Shown here in pieces: positions 8,530 to 16,581 of a stretch of DNA of 64,000 nucleotides; position 1 is the stretch's first letter, and the number at the start of each line of letters is the position of its first letter. This DNA is from Accumulibacter appositus. Lineage in GTDB: Bacteria > Pseudomonadota > Gammaproteobacteria > Burkholderiales > Rhodocyclaceae. The position numbers and the translations under genes were made by a program. The stretch lies in the NCBI RefSeq assembly GCF_035440685.1, contig NZ_DAORMW010000021.1. One strand, written 5' to 3'. A model generated the notes under the pieces. That model saw only the letters and a list, made by a program, of their open reading frames with translations. It searched no databases and was not told the DNA's origin.

Positions 8530-9156
8530 ATGCCCACTGCTATCGAATTCATTGCCGACCGGCTGCCGCGCGTCACGGTAGAGGATGTGCGCCGCTTCGC
8601 GGATACCGTCGAAATCCGGGATGCCCCGGCTTTCGCGGCCGAGTTGCAGGCGTTCATCCACGAGCGCGTGGAGGCGGTGAAGCTGCCTGCCAGCCTGGAA
8701 GGCGAAACGGTGGGGCAGGCCTTGGAGCGCAAGGCGGCCGCGCTGCGCGCCGACACGCGCTGGGCGCCGGCCGAAACCGACGTCCAGCGAGGCCGCGCCG
8801 TGCTGCTGGAAGCCTTCAACCAGCCGCACAACCTGCCGATTCCCGACTACGCCAAGCTGGCGGACAAGTCGCGCCAGCAGATCTACAAGGACATTCTCGC
8901 CCGTCGCTTGCTGGCGCTGAACGTGGGGGCACGCGGTCAGAAGCTGCCCGACTGGCAGCTCGACCCGGTGAAGCAGCAGTTGACCCAAGCCGTGCTTCAG
9001 GAGGTCGAGGGCATCGACCCCTGGACGATCTATCGCGCGCTGTCCGAACCGCTCGAAGGCTTGGGCGGTCGCTCGCCGGTGGATGCGGTGACGCATGGCA
9101 CGATCGACGACGTGGCCGAGGCCGTGTTCAACGTGCTGGGCGTGCAGGTGCATTGA
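8530..9156 (+). CDS. Xre/MbcA/ParS-type antitoxin of a RES toxin
   Basis: The 208-residue protein ends with the toxin-binding domain typical of antitoxins for RES toxins (GGRSPVDAVTHG and a following helix, residues ~175-205). The middle part contains a helical DNA-binding-like segment. ATG 8530 is preferred over ATG 8524 because the TGGGAG ribosome site lies 6 nt before 8530 but directly abuts 8524. The RES toxin gene starts 12 bp after its stop. By analogy with MbcAT-like systems the protein neutralises the toxin and represses the promoter at 8468-8496. The pair may stabilise the ICE. Confidence 0.8.
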   Translation: MPTAIEFIADRLPRVTVEDVRRFADTVEIRDAPAFAAELQAFIHERVEAVKLPASLEGETVGQALERKAAALRADTRWAPAETDVQRGRAVLLEAFNQPHNLPIPDYAKLADKSRQQIYKDILARRLLALNVGARGQKLPDWQLDPVKQQLTQAVLQEVEGIDPWTIYRALSEPLEGLGGRSPVDAVTHGTIDDVAEAVFNVLGVQVH

Positions 9157-9168
9157 AGCGAGACCGCC

Positions 9169-9801
9169 ATGAGCCGTGAGCTGCCTTCGTTCCTGATCGA
9201 TGCCGGTGAACTGCTCCAGCATGTGAGCCGCGTCGTCTATCGGGGCAGCCCGCTGTACTATGGCCGCGGCAGCACGAATCGCTACGATGACCCGGCGGAG
9301 GCCTACGGCGTGCTCTACCTGGGGCGCGACCTGCCCACGGCGCTGATGGAGTCGGTGTTTCACAAGCACCAGTGGCTTGAAGACACGAAGCGCTCGATCG
9401 CGCTGAAGGAAGTCCAGGCCCGGATGGTGCGCGCAGTAGGCGTGCTGAACGACATGCTCCTGGCCGACCTCACGGCGCCGGGCGTCATGGCGGGCTACTT
9501 CGGCCTGAATCTGGAGCAGTTGGCCAGCCGCGACTACACGCACACGCAGCAGGTGTCGGCTCAGGTGCATGCGATGCTTGGAAACGACGGCCAGCCGTTG
9601 TTCGACGGGGTGCTCTACCCCTCGCGCAACAACTATCCCGCTGCGAGCATCGCCCTGTTCGAGCGGGCGGGAACGAAGATCAGCGTCATCGAGGACATCG
9701 ACCTGGTTGACCATGTGGACTGGCCGCGTTTCGTTGCCACCTACCGCATCGGCATCGAACCCGATCCCGGCCCGGTGGTGCCGGATGACGAAGCACCCTG
9801 A
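9169..9801 (+). CDS. RES-domain NAD+-degrading toxin
   Basis: The 210-residue protein carries the RES fold pattern: an Arg in VVYRGSPLYYGRG, Tyr-Gly in EAYGVLYLGRDLPTALMESVF with the conserved Glu, and a late Ser/Asn-rich strand. RES toxins of this type break down NAD+, which stops growth of cells that lose the antitoxin. It follows the antitoxin by 12 bp in the same operon, the usual order. Length agrees with the family. It faces away from traI and is probably an addiction module for the element. Confidence 0.85.
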   Translation: MSRELPSFLIDAGELLQHVSRVVYRGSPLYYGRGSTNRYDDPAEAYGVLYLGRDLPTALMESVFHKHQWLEDTKRSIALKEVQARMVRAVGVLNDMLLADLTAPGVMAGYFGLNLEQLASRDYTHTQQVSAQVHAMLGNDGQPLFDGVLYPSRNNYPAASIALFERAGTKISVIEDIDLVDHVDWPRFVATYRIGIEPDPGPVVPDDEAP

Positions 9802-9885
9802 AGCAGCAAGAAAGCACATTGGAGCCTCAAACCGAATGAAGTGGAGCAAACTGGAATAGGCATTCCTCAGCAGCAGGAGACGACC

Positions 9886-10245
9886 ATGAACACAACGACC
9901 CGCACCAGCACCGCAGAACGCCTCGGCCGCGCCTTTGGTCGTGGATGGCGCGCCTATGTGCGCGGCGAGCGGCGGGTGTCGAACTTGTTGGTGTCCAAGG
10001 GCGTGCCGGTAGCCGGCGCTGTCGTGCTCGTATCGGTGGTCAAGCTCGCCGCGCTCGGGGCATTGCTTTACACCACCTTCTGGCTGGCTCTGCTGCTGGT
10101 GTGCGTCATGGTCGTTGCATGGATGGCCCGCAACGCCGACCTGGGCGAGGAGTTGCCCGAGCCAGAATGGCGAAACGGGCCGGCCGGGTTTGGCCTGTAC
10201 ACCTACGACGGTTTTCGCATTGATCCTCATGTCGAGGACGACTAG
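9886..10245 (+). CDS. DUF3742 family membrane protein
   Basis: This 119-residue protein has two predicted membrane segments (residues ~45-62 and ~66-85) and the C-terminal pattern GFGLYTYDGFRID. DUF3742 proteins are a regular partner of ICEclc-type transfer regions, but their job is not known. ATG 9886 was chosen over the in-frame ATG at 9841 because CAGGAGA lies 7 nt before it. The gene converges on traG with only 6 bp between stop codons. Confidence 0.75.
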   Translation: MNTTTRTSTAERLGRAFGRGWRAYVRGERRVSNLLVSKGVPVAGAVVLVSVVKLAALGALLYTTFWLALLLVCVMVVAWMARNADLGEELPEPEWRNGPAGFGLYTYDGFRIDPHVEDD

Positions 10246-10251
10246 CAGTAA

Positions 10252-11775
10252 TCACTTCTTCGACACTGCATTGATCGCGATGCTGCCGCCCTTCCCACCG
10301 GCAGCCTTGGCATCTCCGGTGGCACCAGCGAGGCCCTGCAGCACGTTACCGGCGCGAACGCCCGCCCAAGCCAAGGCCATGATCCAGAAGGTAGGCAGCA
10401 CGATGAACATCGTGCCCGTGATGAACATCAGGAGCATGTCACCGAAGGCGTTGTTCAGCCCCACCAGTGGGTCGAAGTTGGTGTGCGGCCGGTTCCAGCC
10501 GAAGCCCCAGCCATAAAGCGCGTCCAGAATCGTCGAATCAATCCAGCGTGCGAGCTGGAACCAGAAGTCCGTGAAAAACAGTGCGAACTGCACGACGCTG
10601 ACGGTGACGACCGTCTTCAGGTCATAGGTGCCCACGACCAGAACGAGCGGGATGCAGATGACCAGCGCCATCTTGAGCAAGGCGAGCACCATGGGCAGGG
10701 CCTGCCTCACAACGTCCATGGCAGGAAACGCGGCAATCGCGCCGACTGCCATCCCAACGTCGCCAGTGGCCCGCGTCACGATGTTCGGCAAGGTCTTGTC
10801 GATCTGGCCGCCGTAGTCCGTATAGACGCTGCCCTGATTCAACTTCTGCTGCCGCGGCGAGGCAATGGCGCGGATCACCGAGTCGTCCACCTCGGCCCGG
10901 CTCAGGAACCCTGCCCAGCCCGCCAGGCGGTTCAACAGACTTGGGTCCACTTGACCCAGCAGGCGTGCGCGCAGGCCGTTGCTGCCATCCGCCCACCACT
11001 GCCTGCAGGTCGGATAGCCGCCACCGCTCGCCACCTGCGCAAGCCCGGCATCACGGTTGCCGTCGTAGGGCCAGTCGTCGCGCGGCGTGCTGGAGCGGTA
11101 TGTGTCGTAATAGCCGTTGGTGTCCGTGAAGAACCTCGATCCGATCCAGGTCACGTCGTGCATCTGCTGCTCATCGAGATCCGGGCGCTGCATGAACAAT
11201 TTGGCCCGCGCGGGCCCGTAGCAATCCCGTGAGAAATCCGCCACCTCCTGCGCCAGCACAGGGTCGTCAATGCGGGTGGCGTCGATCTCCATGCGCATTT
11301 GCCGAAGGTCCGTACCGCAGGGGATCGCCGCCACCGAGGCACTCGTGACAGCGCGCGAGAGCGCATGCATGAAGGCCCACCAGACCGGCACTTTCGCCGA
11401 CTGGTTGTTGATGGTGCTGAAAGACTGCGACCAGCCGGTATCCGTGGGCTGCGGTACGCTGACCTGGCATTGCGCCGAGCGCGAGCTGTCGTACTGGATG
11501 GTGTTGAGGTCCACGTCGATGAACGGGATGCCGGCGAACATTACCACCACGATGGCGACGAACACCCGGTTCTCGATGCGGGCGGCACTCAGCACGCCTT
11601 TGTTGCCCTCGTCGGCACCTTCCGCGCGGGCCTTCAGCCACTCCTGCACGATGATGGCGACGAAAGGCAGCGCGAATACCCCGCTGGACACCAGCACCGC
11701 CCAGATGCCGTTGTTGACGATCCAGGACACGAGGGTCAGGTAGTACTCCAGGTAGTCGGTCGTAAAAAGCGTCAT
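10252..11775 (-). CDS. traG: TraG N-terminal-like T4SS membrane protein
   Basis: The 507-residue protein has an N-terminal membrane segment (~22-42), another near residue 75, a long periplasmic region with several Cys and Trp residues, and a cluster of four or five membrane helices after residue ~340. This is the layout of TraG-N-type proteins that act in mating-pair stabilisation in F-like and ICE systems. It is the last gene of a - strand transcription unit that starts at 14942. Family assignment is from topology, length and order in the PFGI-1-type cluster. Confidence 0.8.
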   Translation of the reverse strand: MTLFTTDYLEYYLTLVSWIVNNGIWAVLVSSGVFALPFVAIIVQEWLKARAEGADEGNKGVLSAARIENRVFVAIVVVMFAGIPFIDVDLNTIQYDSSRSAQCQVSVPQPTDTGWSQSFSTINNQSAKVPVWWAFMHALSRAVTSASVAAIPCGTDLRQMRMEIDATRIDDPVLAQEVADFSRDCYGPARAKLFMQRPDLDEQQMHDVTWIGSRFFTDTNGYYDTYRSSTPRDDWPYDGNRDAGLAQVASGGGYPTCRQWWADGSNGLRARLLGQVDPSLLNRLAGWAGFLSRAEVDDSVIRAIASPRQQKLNQGSVYTDYGGQIDKTLPNIVTRATGDVGMAVGAIAAFPAMDVVRQALPMVLALLKMALVICIPLVLVVGTYDLKTVVTVSVVQFALFFTDFWFQLARWIDSTILDALYGWGFGWNRPHTNFDPLVGLNNAFGDMLLMFITGTMFIVLPTFWIMALAWAGVRAGNVLQGLAGATGDAKAAGGKGGSIAINAVSKK

Positions 11776-11790
11776 GGCACCAATCTCCCC

Positions 11791-12150
11791 TCAGCCCTGC
11801 ATCAGCAGGCTGATTTCCAGCGCCACGATGGCGACGCCGCCGGCGATCTCGCTGCGCACCAGACGGCGCCGTGCCTGGGCGTCGTCGCCCTCGCGCGCCA
11901 GGAGCCGGCGGCGCATCCACATCCATCCGCAGGCCGTCGCGCCGTACAAGCACAGCCGCCATACCAGGAAGTAGCCCGACGCGGCCGCCAGCCACTGCTC
12001 CCAGCCGGCCACGCTGCCGACGAGATAGATGCCGACGATGTTGGCGCCCACGGCAGCGGCAACGAGTACCGCCGTCCACAGCAGCGTCTTCGCCGCGCGC
12101 CGGCTGAACAGCCAGCGCGGCCGCAGCCAACTGGAACTCACCGGGGTCAT
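11791..12150 (-). CDS. Small ICE membrane protein of unknown function
   Basis: This 119-residue product has predicted membrane segments at ~22-45, ~52-78 and ~100-117. It overlaps the end of the preceding TIGR03755-like gene by 4 bp, so it is translated as part of the T4SS unit. A longer frame to 12738 is a shadow of that gene. No family is recognised beyond its fixed place next to traG in this ICE type. Confidence 0.7.
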   Translation of the reverse strand: MTPVSSSWLRPRWLFSRRAAKTLLWTAVLVAAAVGANIVGIYLVGSVAGWEQWLAAASGYFLVWRLCLYGATACGWMWMRRRLLAREGDDAQARRRLVRSEIAGGVAIVALEISLLMQG

Positions 12151-13541
12151 GGGTTGCCTCCCGGATTGCCCCTCTGGAGCCGGTCGAGGCGGTCGGGAAC
12201 CGGATCGCCCTCGTAGATGCCGCGCGAGCCCGCCGCACGCGTGCCGTGGCGCTGGATGATGGCCATCGGCGAGTTGTTCGCCAACTCGCGCCGCAACTCC
12301 AGTTCGGTCTTGAGGTTGCGGATCTCCTGGTCGAGCGTGTCGCTCTCGTGGTTCACCGCATCGACCGCCAACTGGTTCGCCGCCACGTTGGGTTCCTTCT
12401 TCCCGGTCAACAGGGTCCGCTGGAGCAGCAATGCCTTCTCCAAGACGGACGACAGTGCGACCTCCGACGCCAGGCGGCGTGCCAGCAGGTCCTGATCCGG
12501 TTCGTCGCGCAGCGCCTCGATGACGCCGCGCGTGATGGGCAGCGACGCGCTGCCGGCCGCGCGCAGGTTCTCGAACGTGGTGTTGCGCGTCCCCGAGATC
12601 AGCTCCTGAAGGGCTTCCAGCTTCGTCTCGTATTCCTCCTGGATCAGCGGCGTCAGCCCGACCCCGGGCACCGTCTCGGTCTTTGTGCAGGAATCGCAGG
12701 TGCGCTGCTCCTGTTCCCCGAGCACCCGCGTCGCCCATTCAACCGCTTGCTGGGGCGACGTCCAGGTCTGGCAGGACAGGCTTGCGCAACTGGCTGGCGC
12801 GATGGACGACGTGTCCGTCACGCCGCGGCCGTTGACAAGGTTGTAGCCGGCGCGGGTCACGTCACCGACCACCCGGATCGCACGCTGGCCCGCGCCGCCG
12901 GCATTGCTGCCGCCCACCCAGGGCACGCCGTCGTTGCCGCGCCGCGTCTCGGCCTGTTCGATCGCCGACACGGCGTCAGTGCTCGACACCGCGTCGCGCA
13001 GCGCCATGCCCTCAGCCATCTGGCTCCAGCCCAACTGGCCACCTGCCATGTCGGCCATCTTCTCGGCCATGGCGCGGCACGCCAGCTTGGAGCGGTCGAA
13101 GTCCAGCCGTGCCTGCAGCACGCCATTGGTGAGCAGGTTGTAGAGGCCGGGATCGGCCCGCTGGATGATCAGTGCGGGAAGCGACGCCACGGCGCTTGTG
13201 GCGCTCTGGATCACGTTGCTCATGATCTGCTGAAAGCCGTTGGTGATGCCGTTGAGCTGGTTGCGCAACGTCGTCTGGATGCTCATGTCGCCGCAGATCA
13301 GGTTGCTGTTCCAGCCAACGCCGACACCGATCGAGCGCATGCCGGCCGCACGCCCCATCGACACCGCGCTGCCGCCGCCGATCGAATACATCACCTCGTC
13401 GCCGAGGATGGGGCCGCTGGTCTGGAATCCAGCCTGCGCCCATGCGAGGCCGCAGCCCAAGGTGAGCGCCCCGGCCAGCGCTGTCGGACGCAGCAGACGA
13501 CGAGCTTGGGCGGGGAGGTTCATCAGTTCTGGACGTTTCAT
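12147..13541 (-). CDS. ICE T4SS protein, TIGR03755 (PFL_4711)-like
   Basis: The 464-residue protein has a signal peptide (hydrophobic residues ~18-36, AWAQA cleavage region) and a mature part with paired cysteines (Cys in NLICGD, SCASLSC, CDSCTK). It should therefore be periplasmic and disulfide-bonded. A C-terminal helical segment (~370-430) is coiled-coil-like. The family belongs to the MPF_G transfer apparatus and is comparable in position to TraH of F. The start at 13541 (MKRPELMNLP) opens the signal peptide; the earlier Met at 13607 lies in the gap after the previous gene. Confidence 0.8.
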   Translation of the reverse strand: MKRPELMNLPAQARRLLRPTALAGALTLGCGLAWAQAGFQTSGPILGDEVMYSIGGGSAVSMGRAAGMRSIGVGVGWNSNLICGDMSIQTTLRNQLNGITNGFQQIMSNVIQSATSAVASLPALIIQRADPGLYNLLTNGVLQARLDFDRSKLACRAMAEKMADMAGGQLGWSQMAEGMALRDAVSSTDAVSAIEQAETRRGNDGVPWVGGSNAGGAGQRAIRVVGDVTRAGYNLVNGRGVTDTSSIAPASCASLSCQTWTSPQQAVEWATRVLGEQEQRTCDSCTKTETVPGVGLTPLIQEEYETKLEALQELISGTRNTTFENLRAAGSASLPITRGVIEALRDEPDQDLLARRLASEVALSSVLEKALLLQRTLLTGKKEPNVAANQLAVDAVNHESDTLDQEIRNLKTELELRRELANNSPMAIIQRHGTRAAGSRGIYEGDPVPDRLDRLQRGNPGGNP

Positions 13542-13551
13542 TGCCGTACCC

Positions 13552-14499
13552 TCAATAGAAATCGACGCTGCCGAGGAACACCTGGCCGCGGCGTTCGCAG
13601 CACGCATAGGGCCGCCACAACGCCCAGGCGTAGTCGCCTTGTTGGGCCTGTGTCAGGAAGCCGCTGCGTGGGAAGACCGTGCAGGAGGAAGACAGGACGG
13701 GCGTGAGTTCCTGCCACTTGCCTGTCGAGGCATCGCCTTCCATCAGCGCGCCGGCCGGCCAGTAGCCGGGCCGCGAGTTGGCGAGCAGCGGCTGATAGAC
13801 GTGGATCTGCCCGCGGCGCGTGACGACATCACCCGCACGCTGGGCGACGACTGCACCGGCCTTGTGGTCGTCGGTCTGGTGCAGGAAGCCGCCACGCGGA
13901 TACACATTGCCCCAGAGGTTCATCGTGGTACGTGCGCCGACCTCGCGCAGCCCCGGAATCAGCGCTTCCGGGTAGGCCATCTCGGGCACGTTGTAGCGCC
14001 AGGCCAGCGTGTCCAAGGTGCTGAGCAAGTACGGCATGAACGCCGTACCCGCGCCCTCGCAGAAGTAGCCCGACGATGAGACAAACTGGTTGAACACCTC
14101 GACACCAGGGTGGCCGATCACGTCGGCGTTCTTGAACTTGGCGAGGTTGTTTTCGTGGTCCTCGTTCGTCGTCCCGTCGCCGCCCGCCTGGGCAGACGGG
14201 TTGGGCGTGCTCATCGCCCGGACTTCGACCCAGGGGTTTTCGCCGGTGTTCGAGTACGACGACACCACCGCATCGGGGATGTAGTGGCGCACCTTGATGG
14301 ATGTGCGCACCGTGCAGCCGGTCCAGGTGCAGTAGAGCCAGTAGCAGATGCCGACGACGCGGTATTCGAGGCAGTCGGGCGACGCCACCGAGCCGACGAT
14401 GGTGGCGGTGTTGAGGGCGTAGCTGCCGGTGGCACTGAGCAGCAGCACGGACGCCACGCCAGCGCGCAGGCGGCGCATCAGGTCGAATGCTCGGATCAT
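13552..14499 (-). CDS. TraU-like ICE protein, TIGR03756 (PFL_4710)
   Basis: This 315-residue protein has a signal peptide (to about residue 28, SYALN) and many cysteines in the mature part (DCLEYRVVGICYWLYCTWTGC and CCERRG regions), as in TraU proteins, which need disulfide bonds and act in DNA transfer and pilus assembly. The N-terminal 4 bp overlap the end of the thioredoxin-like gene 14496-14942. That pairing of a Cys-rich client with a thioredoxin-fold protein is conserved in this ICE family. Start 14499 was chosen at the signal peptide; the longer frame is spurious. Confidence 0.85.
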   Translation of the reverse strand: MIRAFDLMRRLRAGVASVLLLSATGSYALNTATIVGSVASPDCLEYRVVGICYWLYCTWTGCTVRTSIKVRHYIPDAVVSSYSNTGENPWVEVRAMSTPNPSAQAGGDGTTNEDHENNLAKFKNADVIGHPGVEVFNQFVSSSGYFCEGAGTAFMPYLLSTLDTLAWRYNVPEMAYPEALIPGLREVGARTTMNLWGNVYPRGGFLHQTDDHKAGAVVAQRAGDVVTRRGQIHVYQPLLANSRPGYWPAGALMEGDASTGKWQELTPVLSSSCTVFPRSGFLTQAQQGDYAWALWRPYACCERRGQVFLGSVDFY

Positions 14500-14942
14500 G
14501 GCTGAGGCCTCCGGTGCTGTTCGATGCGCGCGACGGCGCGGGCCACGTCCGGCTCGCCATAGACCACGTAGCGCTGGTCCACCACGACGGCCGGGAGGCT
14601 GGTGATGCCCAGGCTCCAAGCGTCTGTGACGCCCTGGTACGCGGAAGCGAGGCGGCGCTGGAGGTCGGTGCCGCCGCTGGACAGCCGGCGCTTGACGATG
14701 GCCGTCGCCTGCTCGGGGTCGTTGGGCAGCTCCGCTGAAAGCTCCGCTTCAATCCGGTGGGGCTCGTCCAGCTCGATCAGCCGCTCGCCACCCATGGTCT
14801 TGAACGGGTGGCGGCTGTCGGTGACGACCACCACGTCTGCGGCGAAGGCGGCCGGGCTGAAAACGGCCAGCGCGGCCGGCAGCGCAACGGCCAGGCCGAG
14901 AGTTCGCCAGCCTGACGCGAACCTGGAAAGAGATGCTGGCAT
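14496..14942 (-). CDS. TrbC-like thioredoxin-fold protein, TIGR03757 (PFL_4709)
   Basis: The 148-residue periplasmic protein has a signal peptide (cleavage near AFAAD, residue ~35) and a short thioredoxin-like domain ending in SLPAVVVDQRYVVYG, the cis-Pro and strand pattern of the fold. No CxxC active site is present, so it is probably a chaperone or scaffold, like TrbC of F, and not a redox enzyme. It is the first gene of the unit that runs to traG. Its start lies about 60 nt downstream of the shared tra promoter motif at 15002-15016. Confidence 0.8.
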   Translation of the reverse strand: MPASLSRFASGWRTLGLAVALPAALAVFSPAAFAADVVVVTDSRHPFKTMGGERLIELDEPHRIEAELSAELPNDPEQATAIVKRRLSSGGTDLQRRLASAYQGVTDAWSLGITSLPAVVVDQRYVVYGEPDVARAVARIEQHRRPQP

Positions 14943-15001
14943 GTCGCGCGCCCTTGAAGTTGATCAGAGCAGTAGTCAAACGCGAAGCCGATGCGGCCCC
15001 A

Positions 15002-15016
15002 ACAAACAATGCGCAT
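15002..15016 (-). promoter_or_regulatory. Shared tra promoter motif, copy 1
   Basis: On the - strand this reads ATGCGCATTGTTTGT and lies about 60 nt before the ATG of the TIGR03757-TraG unit. The same core (ATTGTTTGC or one change) occurs at the same distance before the units starting at 24289 and 44889, and before the leader at 54335. It is probably an activator site or part of a promoter. Confidence 0.55.
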
Positions 15017-15054
15017 CGCGCACCGCCCGCATACCTGCTTGTCTCGCGCCCATG

Positions 15055-15079
15055 AAAAAGCGGAGGCCGAAGCCTCCGC
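15055..15079 (-). terminator. Intrinsic terminator after the radC-type gene
   Basis: On the - strand an 8 bp stem GCGGAGGC/GCCTCCGC with a TTCG loop is followed by TTTTTC. It lies 26 nt after the radC-type stop and separates that unit from the tra unit that starts at 14942. Confidence 0.85.
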
Positions 15080-15104
15080 GTGGATCAAGGAGCCGATGCC
15101 GTTG

Positions 15105-15599
15105 CTACAGCAGGCCGGATTCCGCGAACGAGTACGGCGTGCCTTGGCCGACGATGAGGTGATCCAGCACCCTCACGTCGATCAGCGACAACGCAGCCCT
15201 CAGCGTTTGGGTCAACGCGCGGTCCGCGCTTGACGGCTCCGTGCAGCCCGAAGGGTGTTGGTGCGAAAGAATGACCGCGGCGGCGTTCAGTTCCAAGGCG
15301 CGCTGCAGGATCGGGCGCGCATGCACCGTGGTCGAATGGACCGTGCCCTTGAACATCGGTTCGTAGGCCAGCACTTCGTGCATGCTGTTGAGGAACACGA
15401 TGGCGAAGACTTCGTTGGGCTCGGCTGCCAGCTTCAGGTTCAAGTAGTCCTTGACGGCGGCGGGCCGTTCGAGGGATGGCCCCTTCTTGAAGACACGCTG
15501 CTCCAGCAGCGCGATGGCTTGCCGGATGATCCAGTCATCGGATTGGGACGCTGGTGCAAAACGTGGCTCCACGCAGGAGTCATTGGCGACGAGAGACAT
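15105..15599 (-). CDS. RadC-family JAB-domain protein
   Basis: This 164-residue protein carries the JAMM/JAB metal-binding signature SHQHPSG followed by a conserved Ser and Asp (EPSSADRALT), the hallmark of RadC/YeeS/YkfI-type proteins. The N-terminal UPF0758 HhH region of chromosomal RadC is missing, as is normal for plasmid and ICE copies. Function is uncertain; such genes are common in leading regions of mobile elements. Start 15599 follows CTGGAGG by 6 nt. The gene forms its own unit: structured leader copy A upstream and an intrinsic terminator downstream. This separates it from the flanking T4SS genes. Confidence 0.85.
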   Translation of the reverse strand: MSLVANDSCVEPRFAPASQSDDWIIRQAIALLEQRVFKKGPSLERPAAVKDYLNLKLAAEPNEVFAIVFLNSMHEVLAYEPMFKGTVHSTTVHARPILQRALELNAAAVILSHQHPSGCTEPSSADRALTQTLRAALSLIDVRVLDHLIVGQGTPYSFAESGLL

Positions 15600-15815
15600 G
15601 GGCAAACCTCCAGAATGTGAACGGAGGGCGCCCCCCCTGGGAGGGCAAGCCCTCCTGGGGATGGAAATAGCGGAACAAGGTGCATCCACCACCGCGCAGC
15701 GGTGATTGTCCGCAGCCAGGATGCGAAGCGAACGGGTCGCGGTCAGCGTGGCAAGCCGCGCCGTAGCCTCCAAGACCGAGGGCTACCTGGGCATGTCGCC
15801 GACAGCGTCGGCAGG
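15600..15815 (-). ncRNA. Structured leader, long form, copy A (before radC-type gene)
   Basis: Reading on the - strand it contains hairpin H1 GCCGAC-GCT-GTCGGC (15798-15812), hairpin H2 GTAGCC...GGCTAC (15763-15786) with loop element GGTCTT, a GC-rich H3 region, and then the short leader module before the ATG. In that module GGAGGGC can pair with either of two GCCCTCC segments, the second adjoining the Shine-Dalgarno site CTGGAGG. H1 overlaps the last codons of the upstream DsbA-like gene. The same layout recurs at 54.1, 56.4 and 57.3 kb. I know no named RNA family that matches. Confidence 0.55.
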
Positions 15816-16568
15816 CATTTCGGATGTGGGGGTGGCGGGCGAGGCCGCCACGTCACTGGTCGGGTCCTCGGCTGCCAGCATGTCCATGGCCGAGAGCAAG
15901 GCATCGCCCTCGATCGGCCCCTGCAGCAGGATGGCCTGACCCGTCTGGCGATCGAGCAGCCGCAGCGACGGCGTGGCGTTCACGCCGCTCTTGGTGGCTT
16001 CCGCGGCCTGGGCGCGGATGAGCGCATCGGCCCGCTCGCTCGCCAGGCACTGCTCGACGGCCGGCGTCGATTCGGGGTAGCGCAGGCCATCGGGCAGGCC
16101 CTGGCCATCGCTGCGCGTGTGGGCATAGACCCACTCGACGGCTTGCCAGAACGCGGCATGTCCGCCCGCTTCGGCGGCGCACTCGACCAGGCGCGCCTCG
16201 GCCGACGCGGCGGGCTCGTGCGCGGCCAGCGGCTGGTGGTGCCATTGCAGTGCCACGTCGGTGTTGTTGCCGACCCAGCGCTTGAGCTGCGGGAAGTACT
16301 CCCGGCAGAACGGACATTCCAGGTCGGCATAAAGCGTCAGCGTGAAGCGGCCTTCGGCGTTGCCCATCTGCCAGGGCGGCCCGGCGACCTGGGCCGTGCT
16401 GACCGGCGTGGACGGCTGCGGCGAGGATTCGTCGGGCGACCGGGACACGCCCCAGATCAGCAGCAGCGCGACCAGTGCAGCGGCCAAGGCCCAAGGCCAG
16501 CGGGGCCGCACGTGGCGGCGACGGAACGCTTGGACCTGCATCGGGATGGAAGGACGTTTCTGCTCCAT
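15783..16568 (-). CDS. DsbA/DsbG-like thioredoxin-domain protein
   Basis: The 261-residue protein has one N-terminal membrane anchor (residues ~25-42) and a periplasmic thioredoxin-like domain with active site C-P-F-C (LECPFCREY, residues ~86-92) plus a DsbA-like helical insert and a cis-Pro region (NATPSLRLL). It probably forms or isomerises disulfides in the many Cys-rich T4SS proteins of this element. It ends the tra unit that runs from 24289 leftward. Its final ~12 codons coincide with hairpin H1 of the radC leader, so coding and RNA or promoter function overlap. Confidence 0.85.
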   Translation of the reverse strand: MEQKRPSIPMQVQAFRRRHVRPRWPWALAAALVALLLIWGVSRSPDESSPQPSTPVSTAQVAGPPWQMGNAEGRFTLTLYADLECPFCREYFPQLKRWVGNNTDVALQWHHQPLAAHEPAASAEARLVECAAEAGGHAAFWQAVEWVYAHTRSDGQGLPDGLRYPESTPAVEQCLASERADALIRAQAAEATKSGVNATPSLRLLDRQTGQAILLQGPIEGDALLSAMDMLAAEDPTSDVAASPATPTSEMPADAVGDMPR

Positions 16569-16581
16569 GGCACTCTCCGGC

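Noticed and set aside
8455..10230. 591-codon - strand frame across the toxin-antitoxin region
   Set aside because: The + strand antitoxin, toxin and DUF3742 genes have motifs, ribosome sites and a promoter; the - strand frame has none.
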